Shown piece by piece: positions 44,015-56,548 of a stretch of 64,000 nt of DNA (positions are counted from its first letter, which is position 1; each line of letters starts with the position of its first letter). The position numbers and the translations under genes are program-made. The notes under the pieces are model-generated. The model was not told the DNA's origin, did no database searches, and worked only from the letters and a program-made list of their open reading frames with translations. This DNA is from Porphyra umbilicalis (lineage: Eukaryota > Rhodophyta > Bangiophyceae > Bangiales > Bangiaceae), in NCBI GenBank assembly GCA_002049455.2, contig KV919050.1, positions 1 to 64,000 of the forward strand, in the 5' to 3' direction.

Positions 44015-44739
44015 GGGCGGGCGTCGGGGGGCGTGGGGGGGGGAAGAGGAAGCGGGGGGGATGCAAGTGGGAAGGGGAAGGGCGTGGGGGGAGGGAGGGG
44101 AAGACTGTGAGCTTGGGGAAGGGGAGGGAGCGGGGGCGGCGACAGGGGAGGCGGCTAAAAGCAGACACAGGCGCACAGGATGGGCTCTGTGACCAAATAA
44201 AAAGCAGCACGGGGGAGCCGACGCCAGAGCCGTTTGAAGACGTGGTCACGGTCGGCAGCTTTAGCCGAAACGCCAGTACAAGCCGCCAGTGGGACCCGGC
44301 CTTGAGGTCTCCTTCAACAGGGGCGGGCGGCACGTCGCGGGCGGCGGCGAGGCGCGCCGTCGACCAACGCCGCGGCAGACGTATCAATAGCCGGCAGCCG
44401 ACGCAGACGGCGGCCGACGGGGGCCGCCGCGGGTGACGCGGAACACGTGGCAGGGTCGCACTTGATCCCGCAGCGGCCTCCACGTCGAAACATTCGTGTA
44501 TGTTTCTGCGACACGTTTTCAAACTAAAGTGGCGTTCGCGAAAAATACCCCGGCCTGGGAACTCGTGAAGGAATCGGGCGCATCACCATTCACGGGTGCA
44601 GGCCGTGAATGCTGCCCGTGAATGCTACATTGGCCAATCAGAGAGCGTCGTTGTTTCAGTCTGAGCGCTCAGGGCACGATCAGACACGTCCCAGCTGTCG
44701 GTCTCCAATGGGCCGTTCTGACGCAGTCACCCGGCCGGC
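44015..44739. other. 5' flank of the cyclase gene
   Basis: G-rich on the plus strand to 44150, then ordinary composition. No gene is recognised. The words CGTGAATG and TTCACGGG recur at 44564-44625. Confidence 0.4.
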
Positions 44740-44742
44740 TTA

Positions 44743-45335
44743 GGCCCAGTCTACACGGCGAGCGACGTGAACGTGATTCGGCGCCAATATGAACATAAGT
44801 CCGCCAAAAAACACGTGATGTGGCGCCGTCTTTCTTCACGGCACGCACGAACACACTGTGCCAGAAGTTTATGGTCTGATCTGGCAGGGGGCGGGACGCG
44901 TGTCCCGCCGCCCCTGATGCCCCCTCTGGCTGACGCGTGTGACACCGACGCAGCGAGAGCTCATACGTGGCTGCACCAAGCAGGCATCTCTCGAGAACTG
45001 ACGGGTCTCCCATCTCTTGATCCGAGTGGTGCAGTCGTGAGGAGCCTTCTCGTCCAATCACTTCTGCGAAAGCCAAAAGACGCAAACGGCATATTGCTTT
45101 CCAAACACGTTCACGTGCGCGAGATATAAAAAAAAATCTCGCGCACGTGAACGTGTTCGGCTTGAATGCGCCGAATGAACCTGTTTCGGCTCGTAAGTCC
45201 TTTGTGTGCGGGATCGCACGGTCGGCCGGATTGGGTCTAACAGTATTAGCGTGATTGGGGTGTGATTGGAACGAAGCGCTCCCATTGGCTAGCACGTGTC
45301 TGAGCACGCCGTGCACGCGCCGTGTAGACTGGGCC
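44743..45335. mobile_element. Harbinger-type MITE, 593 bp, with central hairpin
   Basis: Perfect 18-bp inverted ends (GGCCCAGTCTACACGGCG) are flanked by a TTA duplication (44740-44742 and 45336-45338), the classic PIF/Harbinger target. Subterminal words GTGAACGTG recur near both sides. In the middle, 45104-45125 and 45136-45157 form an exact 22-bp hairpin (AACACGTTCACGTGCGCGAG start) around ATAAAAAAAA. No coding capacity is seen. Its ends differ from those of the 31-38 kb element, so another Harbinger lineage would mobilise it. Confidence 0.92.
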
Positions 45336-45338
45336 TTA

Positions 45339-46387
45339 CTGACATGAATCCCTTCCTATTTCCTATAGATCATTGGGAATACCCAGCGACGTCCCGCTAC
45401 CCCCCTACGATGCAGCCCGTCACCCCCGTCGCTCATCCCCTCGCTGCCCGGCTGCCTCCTGCAGCCCCCGCCGTCGTCCCCCCCCGCCTACAGCGCTACC
45501 TGGCCTCTGCCGCTGCCGCCGGCCGCGTCTTTGCTGCGGCTGCCTGGCTACCGCCTGCCCACGGCCGCACGGCCGCCGCCCGCCTGCGGCCTACCTGCCG
45601 GCTGTCGCTGCCGCTGCCGGCCCCCTGCCCCCCGCCGCAGTGCCGACTGCCTCCCGCGCCGCTGGTGCTCCCCCCCCGCCATGTCACCGGCGCCCGGCAG
45701 CGGCCGCTGCCGTATTCCGCTCATGCGGCGGCTACCCGGCCGCCGCCGCTGCCCCTGTCGCGCCTCCTTCGCTACCGCCCCCACTGCCGCCCCCGCTGCC
45801 GTCGCCATCGCTCTCTGCTGCCGCTGCGTGCCGGCTGCCCCCCCTGCCACCTTTGACCTCTCCCGCGGACCCCGTCGCGACACGCGCGTCCACCGGGGCC
45901 GCCACCGCGACAGCGCGGGGCGCTGCGGCGTTGTAAACCAGGGGCTTATTGACTGTTGCTGGGGAGGGTGGGGTGCTGATTCCTGGTGTGTGGGCGTAGC
46001 GCTGGGAAACGCGGTACGAGTGGTGGTGAAAGGCTGAGTGGCACACACTGCGGCCTTTTCCATGTGCAGAGAAGTGTATGAAGGAACTGTCAGTGAGCTT
46101 AGCAAGTAGCACTACCTTTCTCAGCGCCCTCAAGAGGTCTAGAAACAGCAGAGAGATGCCCTTGTTTCAACAACGTATGTTTGCACAGCGAGGGCATGTT
46201 CCGTATTGCCCTTCCTGCCGGGTTCCAGATCGGTTCACGTGGGGGGTGTGCACAAGACACTTCTTGAGACGATCACAACATCTTTTTCTTTGTGAGTCGT
46301 TCCTGGGTCTATCAAGTGCGCTATGAACGGTAGTATAAGTGGCTAAGCGCGCAGACAATTTCTTCGTGTCCTGTTCTACACTTCAAC
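45339..46387. other. Pro/Ala-rich open frames, no confident gene
   Basis: Overlapping plus-strand frames (45411-45856 and 45373-45936) encode Pro/Ala/Arg-rich sequence. A possible promoter (GTATAAGTGG) lies at 46332-46341. Not recognised. Confidence 0.35.
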
Positions 46388-46603
46388 ATGGCAGATGAAG
46401 ACAATAGCACCCCAACCTCCGCCGGCTCACGTCCTGCTGCTCAGCCTCTGAACAGCAGTTCTTATGCCCCCCAGACATCAGAGATTATACACGCAGCATT
46501 AAACACTCTGATGAAAGCTACAGGATCGTCCCACTCCATGTTGCATACCCGCCGCCGCCGCGCCCGGCGCCAGCGGTCCGCCGCCGGTCAACACTGCCCC
46601 TAA
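46388..46603 (+). CDS. small ORF of unknown function
   Basis: A 71-codon frame with ATG in a fair context (CAACATGGC), about 50 bases downstream of a TATA-like GTATAAG. It is acidic and Ser-rich at the start (MADEDNSTPTSAG), has a short helical patch (SEIIHAALNTLMKATG) and a basic end (RRRRARRQRS). It might be the first exon or a fragment of a longer or mobile-element gene. No family is recognised. Confidence 0.3.
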   Translation: MADEDNSTPTSAGSRPAAQPLNSSSYAPQTSEIIHAALNTLMKATGSSHSMLHTRRRRARRQRSAAGQHCP

Positions 46604-49600
46604 CCGTCACCCGTCGTTCTTGACGCGTGATACACACACGTGGGGGAAGCGTGAGCGAAAACCAGGAGGAAGCATGTCAGGGGGGGGGGGAGGCGGGGGC
46701 GGCGGGGCGCGGCGCGGCGGGGAGGTGCCGCAACCGGCAAGCTGATGGAGCGGCGACGGCGGCGGCCGGACTGCCACCGCAGGTACTGGGCTCGTGGCGA
46801 AAGCGGCCCAGGGCATCCGCCGCAGGCAGGGAGTGAGCAGCGGGTAGCGGCTGTGGCAGCGGCTGCGGCAGCGGCTGCGACGGCAGAAGCCCGACGGTGG
46901 CCGTGCAGTGAGGAGAGGGCGGCTGGCAGCGGGGGGGGGGTGCACGTCGCTGGGTAATCCTATAGGTAAGGTCAGCGATGGTAAGAATCGACGAGACCAT
47001 CGAAAATCACATGTTTTATTTGTCAGCGATGCTCTAATTGTCCCCCCCCCCCCCCCCCCCAGCGCTCCCCTCCGCCCCCCCCCTCAGGTGCGAGCACAGC
47101 ATTCACGACTGCATTCACGGCGTTCATCCGTGAATGCAATTTTCGGCGTTTTCCTATCTCTGGGAACTTGAAGTTGACAAAACTGAAGGCACGCTCGCGC
47201 AAAAACCCTGGCGCGAACTGGCTTAGCTATTTGACACGCTCGAAGTAAATACAGACCTCGCATATCGACCTGCCACCTTGTCGAGGACACCAGACAAATG
47301 AGCCATCCAGCCGCTACTCCCGCAGTTTGTCAGTCGCCCACCATTCTCGCCGCCCCACTCATCGCGCCCAGTGGCGAGGTCTCACCCGTCACGTCGCGCG
47401 CCTCGCAATGTCCTACTTTTAAGCGTTCGACTGCAAATAAACGCCCTCAGAGACATCCGAGACCGCCGCTCTCAAAGTACCATCGACATGCCTCTGTGTC
47501 ACACCGCCGGAGGGCCCCGTAGACCGTGCACCCCGCCTCAAGACCCTTTCCATCTAGCTTGTTGCGCTATGAATACTGTCGCGAACAGTACGCGCGAACC
47601 AGACCTCACCATTGCGTCCAAATTGGTATGAGGCACCCGACTACGCGTACCAACGATCCCACTGCGAAGAGACGGTGGCGAAACCCTCAGGGGCTACAGA
47701 GCGAGCGAAAAGGATGTGTTTTTCGGTCTCAACAAGTACTCCCGCAACGTGCACTAGCTCTCAAAGAAATTAAAAACGGTCTTCACCATGTTGGGAGATA
47801 CCCTGACCTGAAGGCCAAGGTAATGAATAAGATACGATCACTACACGTCACAACGGGCACCCACTGGCTCGTCAACTCCCCGCGGCCTGCCCGCACGCGC
47901 ACGCGGCGCCGCCTGCCTCCGCCTACCACGACGCGCGCCACCCGTCGCGCACAGAAACCGGTCGCAGCCCCGCACGGGTTCACACGAGGCTCCCGAACCG
48001 CAGCCGGCCACAGCGACCGCATCGCGCCGCACATTAATCCCCCGTGCCCTCTCCGCACTTGTCCGATTCGCTGCCCTTCCGTCCGCCGACCCAGGACGCG
48101 CGCCACCCGTCGCGCTGCGGTGACGACCGGAGCCTGCCCCAGTGAACACTCGGCGACACATACAGCATCTGCAGTACACTCTCAGTAACCCTCCGCCCCC
48201 CCTACACACATTCACTCTCGGGGTAGCATTCCCGCCATCCAAGACGTTGCGAAGGACGCCAAAAGGCACCACAACCGTAGCCGTCCACAGCGCCAGCACC
48301 GCAGTGCTGTCCACATCCACACAAGCACCACCGCCTCCAAGTCAACCAGACGGATCAAGCACGGCGCGTCGGCGTCACAACGAGGCGTTTCCCTTCGTAT
48401 TGAACGCGCAGGCGGATGTCGGGACGCCGCCCGTAACCACGACGTAACCCCGTGCACCCCTATGCCACCTTCCCTTAGAAACGGCACGCTCTACTTTGAG
48501 ACCACACGCAAACGCTCCCTCTCCGACACCATCCCACCGACGCCCGCCCGTCTGCACCCAGCCCCCCGGCTACTATCAGGACGTCGAGTTCGACACATGC
48601 TCACAAAATAGAAGCACCAGGAACGGCGCCGTCAGGAGATGAATCCCGCGGCGCCTTCGCAACACCTCGACGGTCAAGCCTGCGCACTGGCCGAGCCCGC
48701 GGCACTCACGCACCCGATTGGAATCAACTTAAAAACGATCGCTGTCTGCGGGGTTAGCAGGGCGGTCCTGGCGGAAGTCCCGTGACTTGCTTAACCAAGA
48801 CCTCACGGAGCGCTTCGATTAACCCGTTGCCGAGAGGGACGACGCCGTTGGAGACTCCCCCCGTACGTTGCGACCGCCGCTTGCAGGAAAATTCAGTGGT
48901 GGCGCCTGTCACCCCCGCCGAGCCACCCCACCCCTCCGTTCCTCCTCACTCCCCGCTCCAGTCGCGCAACCCCACTGTCACTGGGCGGGCGACTGAGCTC
49001 GAGGCTTGCCGGTAGCTCCACGCGTATCGGGAGCATACCACTGGCCACCGGGGTAGCGCAGTGCTCCTCCGGCGGCAGCTCGTTGAAAAACATGTTGATG
49101 GCGGCCAAGACCTCGAGGTCCCCCGCAACCATCGTTGCCTTGAAAACTGACGCGCATCCTGCCGACGTTCGGCCTTCGGGGTCCAAGAGGATGGCGCGCG
49201 CTTGGTCGTCAATCATCACGTTGCCCGGTTGGTTATCCCCCCAAACGTACTTGGCCTCGTGTAGATGAGAACAGCAGCTGTAACAAGAGCGACTGTGGTG
49301 TTAATGACGTTGGTTCAATTACCTGTGTATTGAGACCTACCGTAGCCAAGCAATAAAGCGAGTTCCATCGACGTCGCGGCGAGGAAGAAAGACCTTTTGT
49401 TAAAGGGCATCTGATGGGGAGCCGGGTGGTGCCCACGACGGCGACCCCGGACCCATGGTGATTAATGTAAGCGAGGGAACCGGTCGATCGACCGTCCGAT
49501 CACAAGCGATCGTAATGAGTGCCGGCAGACAGGTAAGACAGGCAAGCAAACAAACAATAAAAAATGAGCAATGCGGAAGTAACCCCCCAAAGGGCATGCC

Positions 49601-50349
49601 ACAGGCCAATTCCCACAGTACATGGGCTTTGGCCAGTCAAGGGGGCTACCTGTGGCAATTTGCCAATTGCGAGCAGAGATATGCTACATACCTCCCACGC
49701 GAGATTCGAACAGTCCCCGTGAGATCCGAGGATGATGACACCCGATTGGGCGATCGCGGATTCTTACGGGCTCGCGCGGGCGTAACCGCCCGGACGGCGG
49801 GAGTCGTGGAGGGGCGCCGATCTATCCCGATCGGGGGGAGGTGGCGGTTCGCCGGCGTCGGTCGAGACCGTCCGACCACGCACGCGCGTGCGTATGTGGC
49901 GAGCAGCTTGCGCTGCGAGTTTGATAGACGCTTACGCACAAGCACGCCCGCGCAGGCGGGTCTACGCATGAGTGCGGGTGAGGGGGCCGGGTGCCGGGGG
50001 CCGAGGGTAAGACCCGACGGTGTGCAGGCACGTCGTTCAGCACGTGATGGGGGTACCGTCGTCGGTACCGGGAGGCGCCAGCTTCGTCCGGGTTTGACGA
50101 ACCCGGCGGCAAGGCGAAAGCCGGGACGCGGGTCCGTGATGCCAAGGGGGTGCGTACCCTGCGGCAGGTTGACACCGTGTCTTGCGCGGGTCTGCGAGTT
50201 GCCGGCACGGGGCTACCCCATGTCATCGCGCTCGCGCACACGTTGAGGCCCAACGGCATTGCTTGAGTTGGGGCGCTCCACCGTGAGGTGGGCAACCGCG
50301 AGGTTGAGGACCCGGAGAGTGTGGGTAAGGGGCCGGGGGGAGCGGCGTG
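46604..50349. other. mixed region without recognised genes
   Basis: A run of 20 C lies at 47042-47061. Plus-strand frames between 47298 and 48188 look like fragments (for example PDLKAKVMNKIRSLHVTTGT near 47805) but match nothing I know. A minus-strand frame near 48893-49219 contains DLEVLAAINMFFNELPPEEH, also unrecognised. Short palindromic GATCGATCGACC words lie near 49480. Confidence 0.4.
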
Positions 50350-50720
50350 CCCGGCGGCGGCGCGCAAGGGCGGAAAGGGCGGCAATGCCAGCGGCGCGGG
50401 CGACGAGCCCGTTGGCGCCGGCGGCAAGACCGGCGGCTGAGCGCGGCGGTGGCAAGGGCGGCAAGGCCTACGGCAAGGGCGGCAAGGACGCGGCAAGGGA
50501 GGCAAGGCCGCGGCAAGGGAGGCAAGGCCGCGGGAAAGGGCGGCAAGATCTGGCGGCAAGGGTGGCAAGGCCTGGCGGCGCGGGCGGCAACGGCCGGCGG
50601 CGCGGATGGAAACGGCCAGCGGCGCGGGCGGCAAGGCCTGGCGGCGCGGGCGGCAACGGCAGGCGGCGCGGGCGGTTGGCCTTGCGGCGCGGGCGCCAAG
50701 CCTGGCGGCTACGTACGGAG
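50350..50720 (+). repeat. low-complexity GGCAAGG/GGCGGC repeats
   Basis: Irregular iterations of GGCGGCAAGG and CGGCGCGGGCGGCAACGGC produce Gly/Arg/Lys-rich frames with no domain. It lies directly upstream of the spliced gene at 50750. Confidence 0.6.
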
Positions 50721-50749
50721 GCGGTAAAGGTTAACGCCCAGGTAACAGT

Positions 50750-52002
50750 ATGGTTGATCCCGCAGCGATGGCGGTGGACGGCGGCAACGCCATCGGCGAA
50801 GCGCACGTGGCTCATGCCGTTGCAGGTGACGGACCCGATGTCAATCGGTCCACCGACTTGGAGATGCTGCGCCAGTTTCGGCCTAGAGGCTTGTTTTATG
50901 TGCACGTTGGTCCGACCGAGGTGGTCGATGGTGTCCCATTCATCGCTGACCAAGGTCTGTATGACGTTTTCGTCCGCAACCGCGCTCGCGCGCACACTCT
51001 GCGTATCCACGCGCGGTACGAGGCCCTGAAGGGCTTCGTCGACGTGTTGGCCAAACCCAGCACGCCCAGAAATGCTGGTGACCGCGTGGCCGAGGTCCAT
51101 GGGGACCCGTTCTTTGGGAACCAGGGGCCACAGCGCCTTACATACGAGGACATGTCGTTTGAAACGAGGTCAGTCGGTACCAAGTGCCGTTGCACCCATT
51201 CCATCGTTTGATGTACACCGACGCTCTGTTGTTTCCCATGAGGGGGACCAAGAATTTCGAGGCGGCGGCCAACTCGTTTTGCCTCTTGTTGTGGAACTGG
51301 CCGAAGGCCGTCTTCCTCGGGCGCTCAGTGGCCACGGACCTCGCGGTACCGATCGGCCACGACGCCGGTTTGGCGGAGTACCTGGATCAGCTTACGCTGG
51401 TGGCGGCGGAGGAGAACGACGCGGTCGATGAAGATCGAAGCGCTCGCATGAGCGAGCTACCGAACCCCTTTCGGCTGCCGCTATTCGCGACCGACCATCG
51501 CCGAGCGGCGGACACGCGGTTCTTCTGCGGGCGCGGGCTACTGCCGACGGAGTGGTCAGCTGGATTCCTCCGGGCGCCGAAGACATTTGACTTGCCTTGT
51601 TGGCTTCCGCCAGTCCCTTATTGGAAGCCCAAGACGGATATGTGTGTGGCGACCCCGGTGGTTGTGTCGTACCTGGCGGGATCGTTGCGAAACGAGTATA
51701 GCTCTGCTTGGCAGGTCGTGTACTCGGAGTACTACTGCAATCTGATTGCCGCGTGGGTTCGCACCCTCCAAGAGAACAAGGGTTTTGTCCGTCTGGACGA
51801 GAAGACACTTCGTCACTTTGAGGTCTTGGACACGTCCAAGCTGCGCGAGGCGCCTGATGGCGAGGTGTCACATGCCTTGTATGGCAAGATGCGCCGAGCC
51901 ATCGACGTGTTCCCGTGGGGGGTCGTCCTTAAGGACCTGGTCCTTCGTGACCAAGAGACCGGCGAGGCACGACACGTGCGCGTGACGATCGATGCGACCA
52001 AG
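50750..52002 (+). CDS. spliced gene of unknown function, cut by a Copia element
   Basis: Exon 1 (50750-51168) and exon 2 (from 51243) join in frame across a 74-bp GT-AG intron (donor GTCAGT). The protein runs 393 codons before the Copia LTR begins at 52003. Segments include FIADQGLYDVFVRNRARAHT, YEALKGFVDVLAKPSTPRNA, LVLPLVVELAEGR-like sequence in a wrong frame (ignored), NSFCLLLWNWPKAVFLGRSV, SSAWQVVYSEYYCNLIAAWV, LRHFEVLDTSKL and GVVLKDLVLRDQETGEARHV. It is rich in Trp/Tyr and reads like a folded enzyme or structural protein, but I recognise no family. Beyond the Copia element I cannot find the missing 3' part. Base composition is moderate, with no C/G runs. Confidence 0.55.
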
Positions 52003-52420
52003 TGTTGGACTGTGATGCTCGTCGCCGACTCCACTGGCGGATCGCGGATGAATGATGGTCGGTGACCCTTATGGTATTGCAGATGGTACATTTGCAAGAC
52101 GTGGTCAAGTTGCACACATTCGTGTTGGGTCATCTTGGGGCGTTACTTTTAGCATGTTTTGGATTTGATCTTCGCTTTGCTCTAGTGGCTTTTGATTTGG
52201 TGAGTGATTCGATTTGGTGCGAAGGCGTGGGCGTCGGTGTGGGCGTGAGAGGGGAGAGCACTTGGGCCGGTGGGGATTATTTGACAGGTGCTCTCGGTTG
52301 GGAGAGGCGGGGGAACCTGAGGACAACCAACAAAGCACGTTCGCACACACACACACAAGCTCAAGCCACTCAACCACTTCACCGTGGTCCCCCAACCCCT
52401 ATCCGCACTGCGTTTCAACA
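52003..52420 (+). repeat. Copia left LTR
   Basis: 418 bp, TG...CA ends, about 97% identical to the right LTR. Confidence 0.95.
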
Positions 52421-52435
52421 GGTTATGGGCCCAGA
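52421..52435 (+). other. Copia primer-binding site
   Basis: GGTTATGGGCCC directly abuts the left LTR and resembles the complement of a Met tRNA 3' end. Confidence 0.6.
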
Positions 52436-52581
52436 GCCGGGGCTGTGACAAGAGCAAGGTGTGCCAGCTGGTGTCGCGGCGGTCGCGGCAAAAGCGAAGA
52501 AGACGAGGTCAAGGTGGTTCAAGGACGTGACGGTCAGGGCGCACGACTCGGCAAGGTCGGGCGCTACGACAAGACGACATC

Positions 52582-53430
52582 ATGGACGGAGGCGCTGCCG
52601 GAATGGGCGGCATCAAGATCGACAAGTTGACGGAGACGAACTTCCACGAGTGGCGTCAGCGTATTAAGGTGGTCCTCGCGCTGCGCGACCTGGACGATAT
52701 GCTTGAAGAAGACGGAAAGCCGACGGACGCGGAAGACAGCAAGTTGGCTTTGTGGAAGCGTCGAGACACGAAGGCGAGCGCCATCATGGGGCTCACCCTT
52801 GGGTCTGAGCAGCTCGAGCACGAGTCGGGCTGCAAGACGACGGCGGAAATGTGGTCGAAGCTGCAAGGTGTCTTCCAGCGCAAGAGTTTGATGAACAAGA
52901 TGAAGGCGCGACGCGAGTTCTACACCGTCGAAATGAACGTCGGCGAGGGCATGCTGGGCTACATCAACCGCGTGCGCAACCTCGGCGAGAACCTCAAGGC
53001 CATGGGTGGCGAGGTGACGGAGATGGACGTTGCCATGAGCGTCCTCAACGGGCTGACGTCGAAGTACGAGAACCTGCTAGTGGCTCTCGACGCCAAGGGC
53101 GAGGACGAGCTAAGCCTCGAATTTGTCAAGAGCCGCTTGCTTCAGGAGGAGCGGCGTCAGGCGGACAAGTCACCGGCGACCAAGCGCATTGGCCACATGG
53201 CACTCGTCTGCGCCAACTATCGAGGTCAAGGGCGCCGTGGTGACCTCTCCAAGATCGAGTGCTACTACTGCCATAACTTTGGGCACATCTCTCACGGTTG
53301 CCCAGAGCTCAAGGCCAAGAAGCAGAGACAGGACAAGGTGGCCGCGATTGCGGCTGACGATGGTAGCGACAGCGACGACGCCATCTGTCTGGTGGGCAAT
53401 GCGGCTGACAGCGATGACATCTCCAAGTAG
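52582..53430 (+). other. Copia gag region
   Basis: It has a UBN2/gag-like capsid domain (KLTETNFHEWRQRIK near the start, then LGYINRVRNLGENL) and a zinc knuckle, CYYCHNFGHISHGC. Described as part of a fossil element. Confidence 0.85.
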
Positions 53431-53439
53431 TGGCTTGTC

Positions 53440-54690
53440 GATTCTGCGGCATCTGCACACATGTGCTGGATGCGCGCGTGCTTCGACAACTACCAGACGA
53501 CCACGGGACGCAGCGTCACGATGGGTGACAAGGGGTCCGCAGCCACGGCGGGCGTCGGAACCGTCGTGCTCAACGTCATCGTTCACAGCAAGACGCGCAA
53601 GATCAAGTTGGAGAAGGTACTCCATGTTCCTACAATGGGCTTCAACCTCATGTCGGTCGGCATGAAGGAGGAGCGTGGGGCGGAAGTGTCATTCAAGGGC
53701 GGATAGACGACCATCAAGATGAAAGAGAAAATTGCTGCGTGCGGCACGCGTAAGAACGGGCTCTACCACCTGGACATTGTCCCTATGTCGGATGTTGCTG
53801 CGGTGACCTCTGCGCAGCTATGGCATGAGCGCCTTGGGCACGTCAACGTGGCTGGCGTTAAGCGGATGATCAAGAACAAGGACATTGACGGACTCAAGTG
53901 CTCTTCCATGGCGGTCAAGGACGTCTGCGAGCCGTGCGTGTATGGGAAGGCGGCTATGACGCCTATGCCTTGTGCAGGAGGAGGTCGAGTCAGCAAGCGC
54001 CTGCAGCTCGTGCACTCGGACCTGGGCGGGCCAATGTCAGAGCCATCGCGTGGCGGTGGGCTCTACTTCGGCACCTTGACCGACGACTTCTCCCGCTCGA
54101 CAGACGTGGTCTTCTTGCAGAAGAAGAGCGATCTGCTCTCTGAGTACAGGAAGTGGCTGACGAAGGCCCAGCTGCACACGGGAACCAAGATCAAGATCCT
54201 GCGCTCCGACAATGGCGGCGAGTATGTGTCGAACGCATTCAAGGCTCTCCACGATGAGAACGGCACGACGCACCAGACCACGGTGCCGGACACGCCGCAG
54301 CAGAACGGAGTTGCTGAGCGGCTCAACCGAGTTCTCGTGGAGATGGCTCGCAACATGATGCGACACAAGGACGCCGATCAGGATCTTTGGGCGGATGCCA
54401 TCAAGACGGCGGTGGACATCAAGAACCGCGTCACGATCCGGGCGCTTCCCGTCGGCAAGACGCCTTTTGAGCTGTGGACCAGGAATCAGCCCAACGTAAG
54501 CCACATGCCGGTGTTTGGGTCGACATGCTGGGTGGTGCTGCGCAAGAGTCACATGGACGGCAAGTTTGGCAACAAGGCGGCGAAGGGCGTCTTGTTAGGC
54601 TATCCCGACGGCAGCAAGGCGTACAAGGTCATCCGCGACGACGGCAAGGTCGTCAAGGCACTAAGCGTTGTGTTCGCCTAGAAAAACGTA
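53440..54690 (+). other. Copia protease and integrase region
   Basis: A GAG-pre-integrase/zinc-binding segment (LWHERLGHVNVAG) precedes the integrase core (DDFSRSTDVVFL, ILRSDNGGEYVSNAF, PQQNGVAERLNR), typical of Copia. Confidence 0.85.
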
Positions 54691-54749
54691 AGCGAGGTTG
54701 CAGAAGTTGCAGAGGAGCTTCCCGGAGACGAAGACGTCGGAGTCGAGAC

Positions 54750-56513
54750 GGCCTTGCGTTCTGCAAGCGACGGCGAAGCCGTAGATGCTGACAATGACGA
54801 CAAGGATGACAAGCAAGACGATGGATCTGAGAAGTCCGCGGACGACAATCAAATTTGTGACGGCTCTCAAGACACGCTGCGTCGGAGCGGCAGAGCGCGG
54901 CGACCACCTGTCGAGTACAGGCGCCCGGTGAGCCTGTTCGCTCACGAGGCGCCCACGACGTACGTGCAAGCCGTTCAAGGGCAAGAATCGGCCAAGTGGC
55001 GGATTGCCATGGATGCGGAGATGGAAGCCATCCGCAGGAACAAGACTTGGCGCTTGACAGATCGCCCGGCCATTCGAAGCGTGCTGAAGGGCAAGTGGGT
55101 GTACAAGGTCAAGAACGAGGTTAACAAGAACGGGAACAACACGACGCGGCACAAGGCGCGCCTGTGCTTCATGGGGAACTGGCACATCAAGGGGCTCGAC
55201 TTTAACGAGACGTTCGCGCCGGTGGCCCAGTTCACCAGCATCCGATGCATCCTGGCGATGACGGCGGCGAACGGGTGGGAGCTACATCAGATGGACGTCA
55301 AGACGGCATTCCTCAACGGAGACCTTGACGAGGAGGTATCCATGGAGCAGCCAGACGGCTATGTCGATCCGACGTATCCTGACAAGGTGTGTCGTCTTCT
55401 CCAAGCGCTGTACGGGCTGAAGCAAGCCCCCAAGATGTGGTACGCCAAGCTCGACGACTTCCTCGAGTCGCAGGGGTTCGATAACATCGACCCAGATGCA
55501 TGCCTCTACCTCCTTATGGATGACGGCGAAATCATCATCGTCCTGGTGTACGTCGACGATCTTCTTTTGGTGGCATCAAGCCTGGCGGCGATCTACAAGA
55601 TTAAGGACGCTCTGCACAAGCGTTTTGAGATGAAGGACCTGGGCGAGGCGAAGGTCATCCTCGGGCTAGAGATTAGACGTGACAAGACAAGGTGTTGGGC
55701 ACCCTCAAGCTGTCGCAGGGCAAGTACGCGGCGCAAAAGCTGGAGAAGTTCGGGATAGCGGAGTGCAACCCGATCGGAACGCCGCTGGAGGTGGGCCTGC
55801 AGCTGGTCAAGGCCGACGAGAGCGACGACGTGCTGCCCTACCGCGAAGCCGTCGGCAGTCTAATGTACCTGACGGTTGGGACGCGTCCTGACCTCGCCTT
55901 CGCCATCGGGAAGCTGAGTCGGTTTGTATCGTGCTACGGCAAGGAGCATTGGGCGGCGATCAAGCGCTTTCTACTGTACGTCCAGGGTTCGATGGACAAG
56001 GGGCTAGTCTTCGACGAGAACTCTTCCTGTGTTCTACAAGGCTTTAGTGATGCCGACTGGGCGGGTGACCACGAGACGCGACGTTCTACGACGGGCTTCA
56101 CCTTCATCTTTGGCGGAGCAGCCGTCAGCTGGGGTTCTAAGTTGCAGAAGACGGTTGCACTGTCGACGATGGAAGCCGAGTAGATGGCTCTATATGAGGC
56201 CAGCAAGGAAGCTGTTTGGCTCAACAAGCTCGTGCAAAGCGTGGCATCTCAAGGGCAGCGGACAGCGATCTCGGGCGGGCCGATCAACATCAAGGTCGAC
56301 AACAGCGGGTGCATTGACTTCTCCAAGAACCCCGTCGAGCACAAGCGCACCAAGCACGTCGACATTCGCTACCACTTCGTGCGCCAGGCCATCACGACGG
56401 ACAAGGTTACACTGGAGCATTGTGCAACAGACGACATGGTGGCGGACCCGATGACGAAGGAGCTCGGCAATACCAAGCACGACAAGCATGTCGAGGCCAT
56501 GGGGCTTTGCTGA
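54750..56513 (+). other. Copia reverse transcriptase and RNase H region
   Basis: RT motifs KARLCFMGNWHIKGLDF, HQMDVKTAFLNGDLDEEV, LYGLKQAPKMWYAKLD and VLVYVDDLLLVAS are present. They are followed by the RNase H region (FSDADWAGDHETRRSTTGF). Confidence 0.85.
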
Positions 56514-56548
56514 ATACAAGAACCGCCGCGCCAACAAGCAAGGAGGAG

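Noticed and set aside
49640-49760. tRNA-like sequence around GATTCGAACAG
   Set aside because: The T-loop-like word is present, but flanking bases do not pair into a T-stem and no acceptor stem could be found on either strand.
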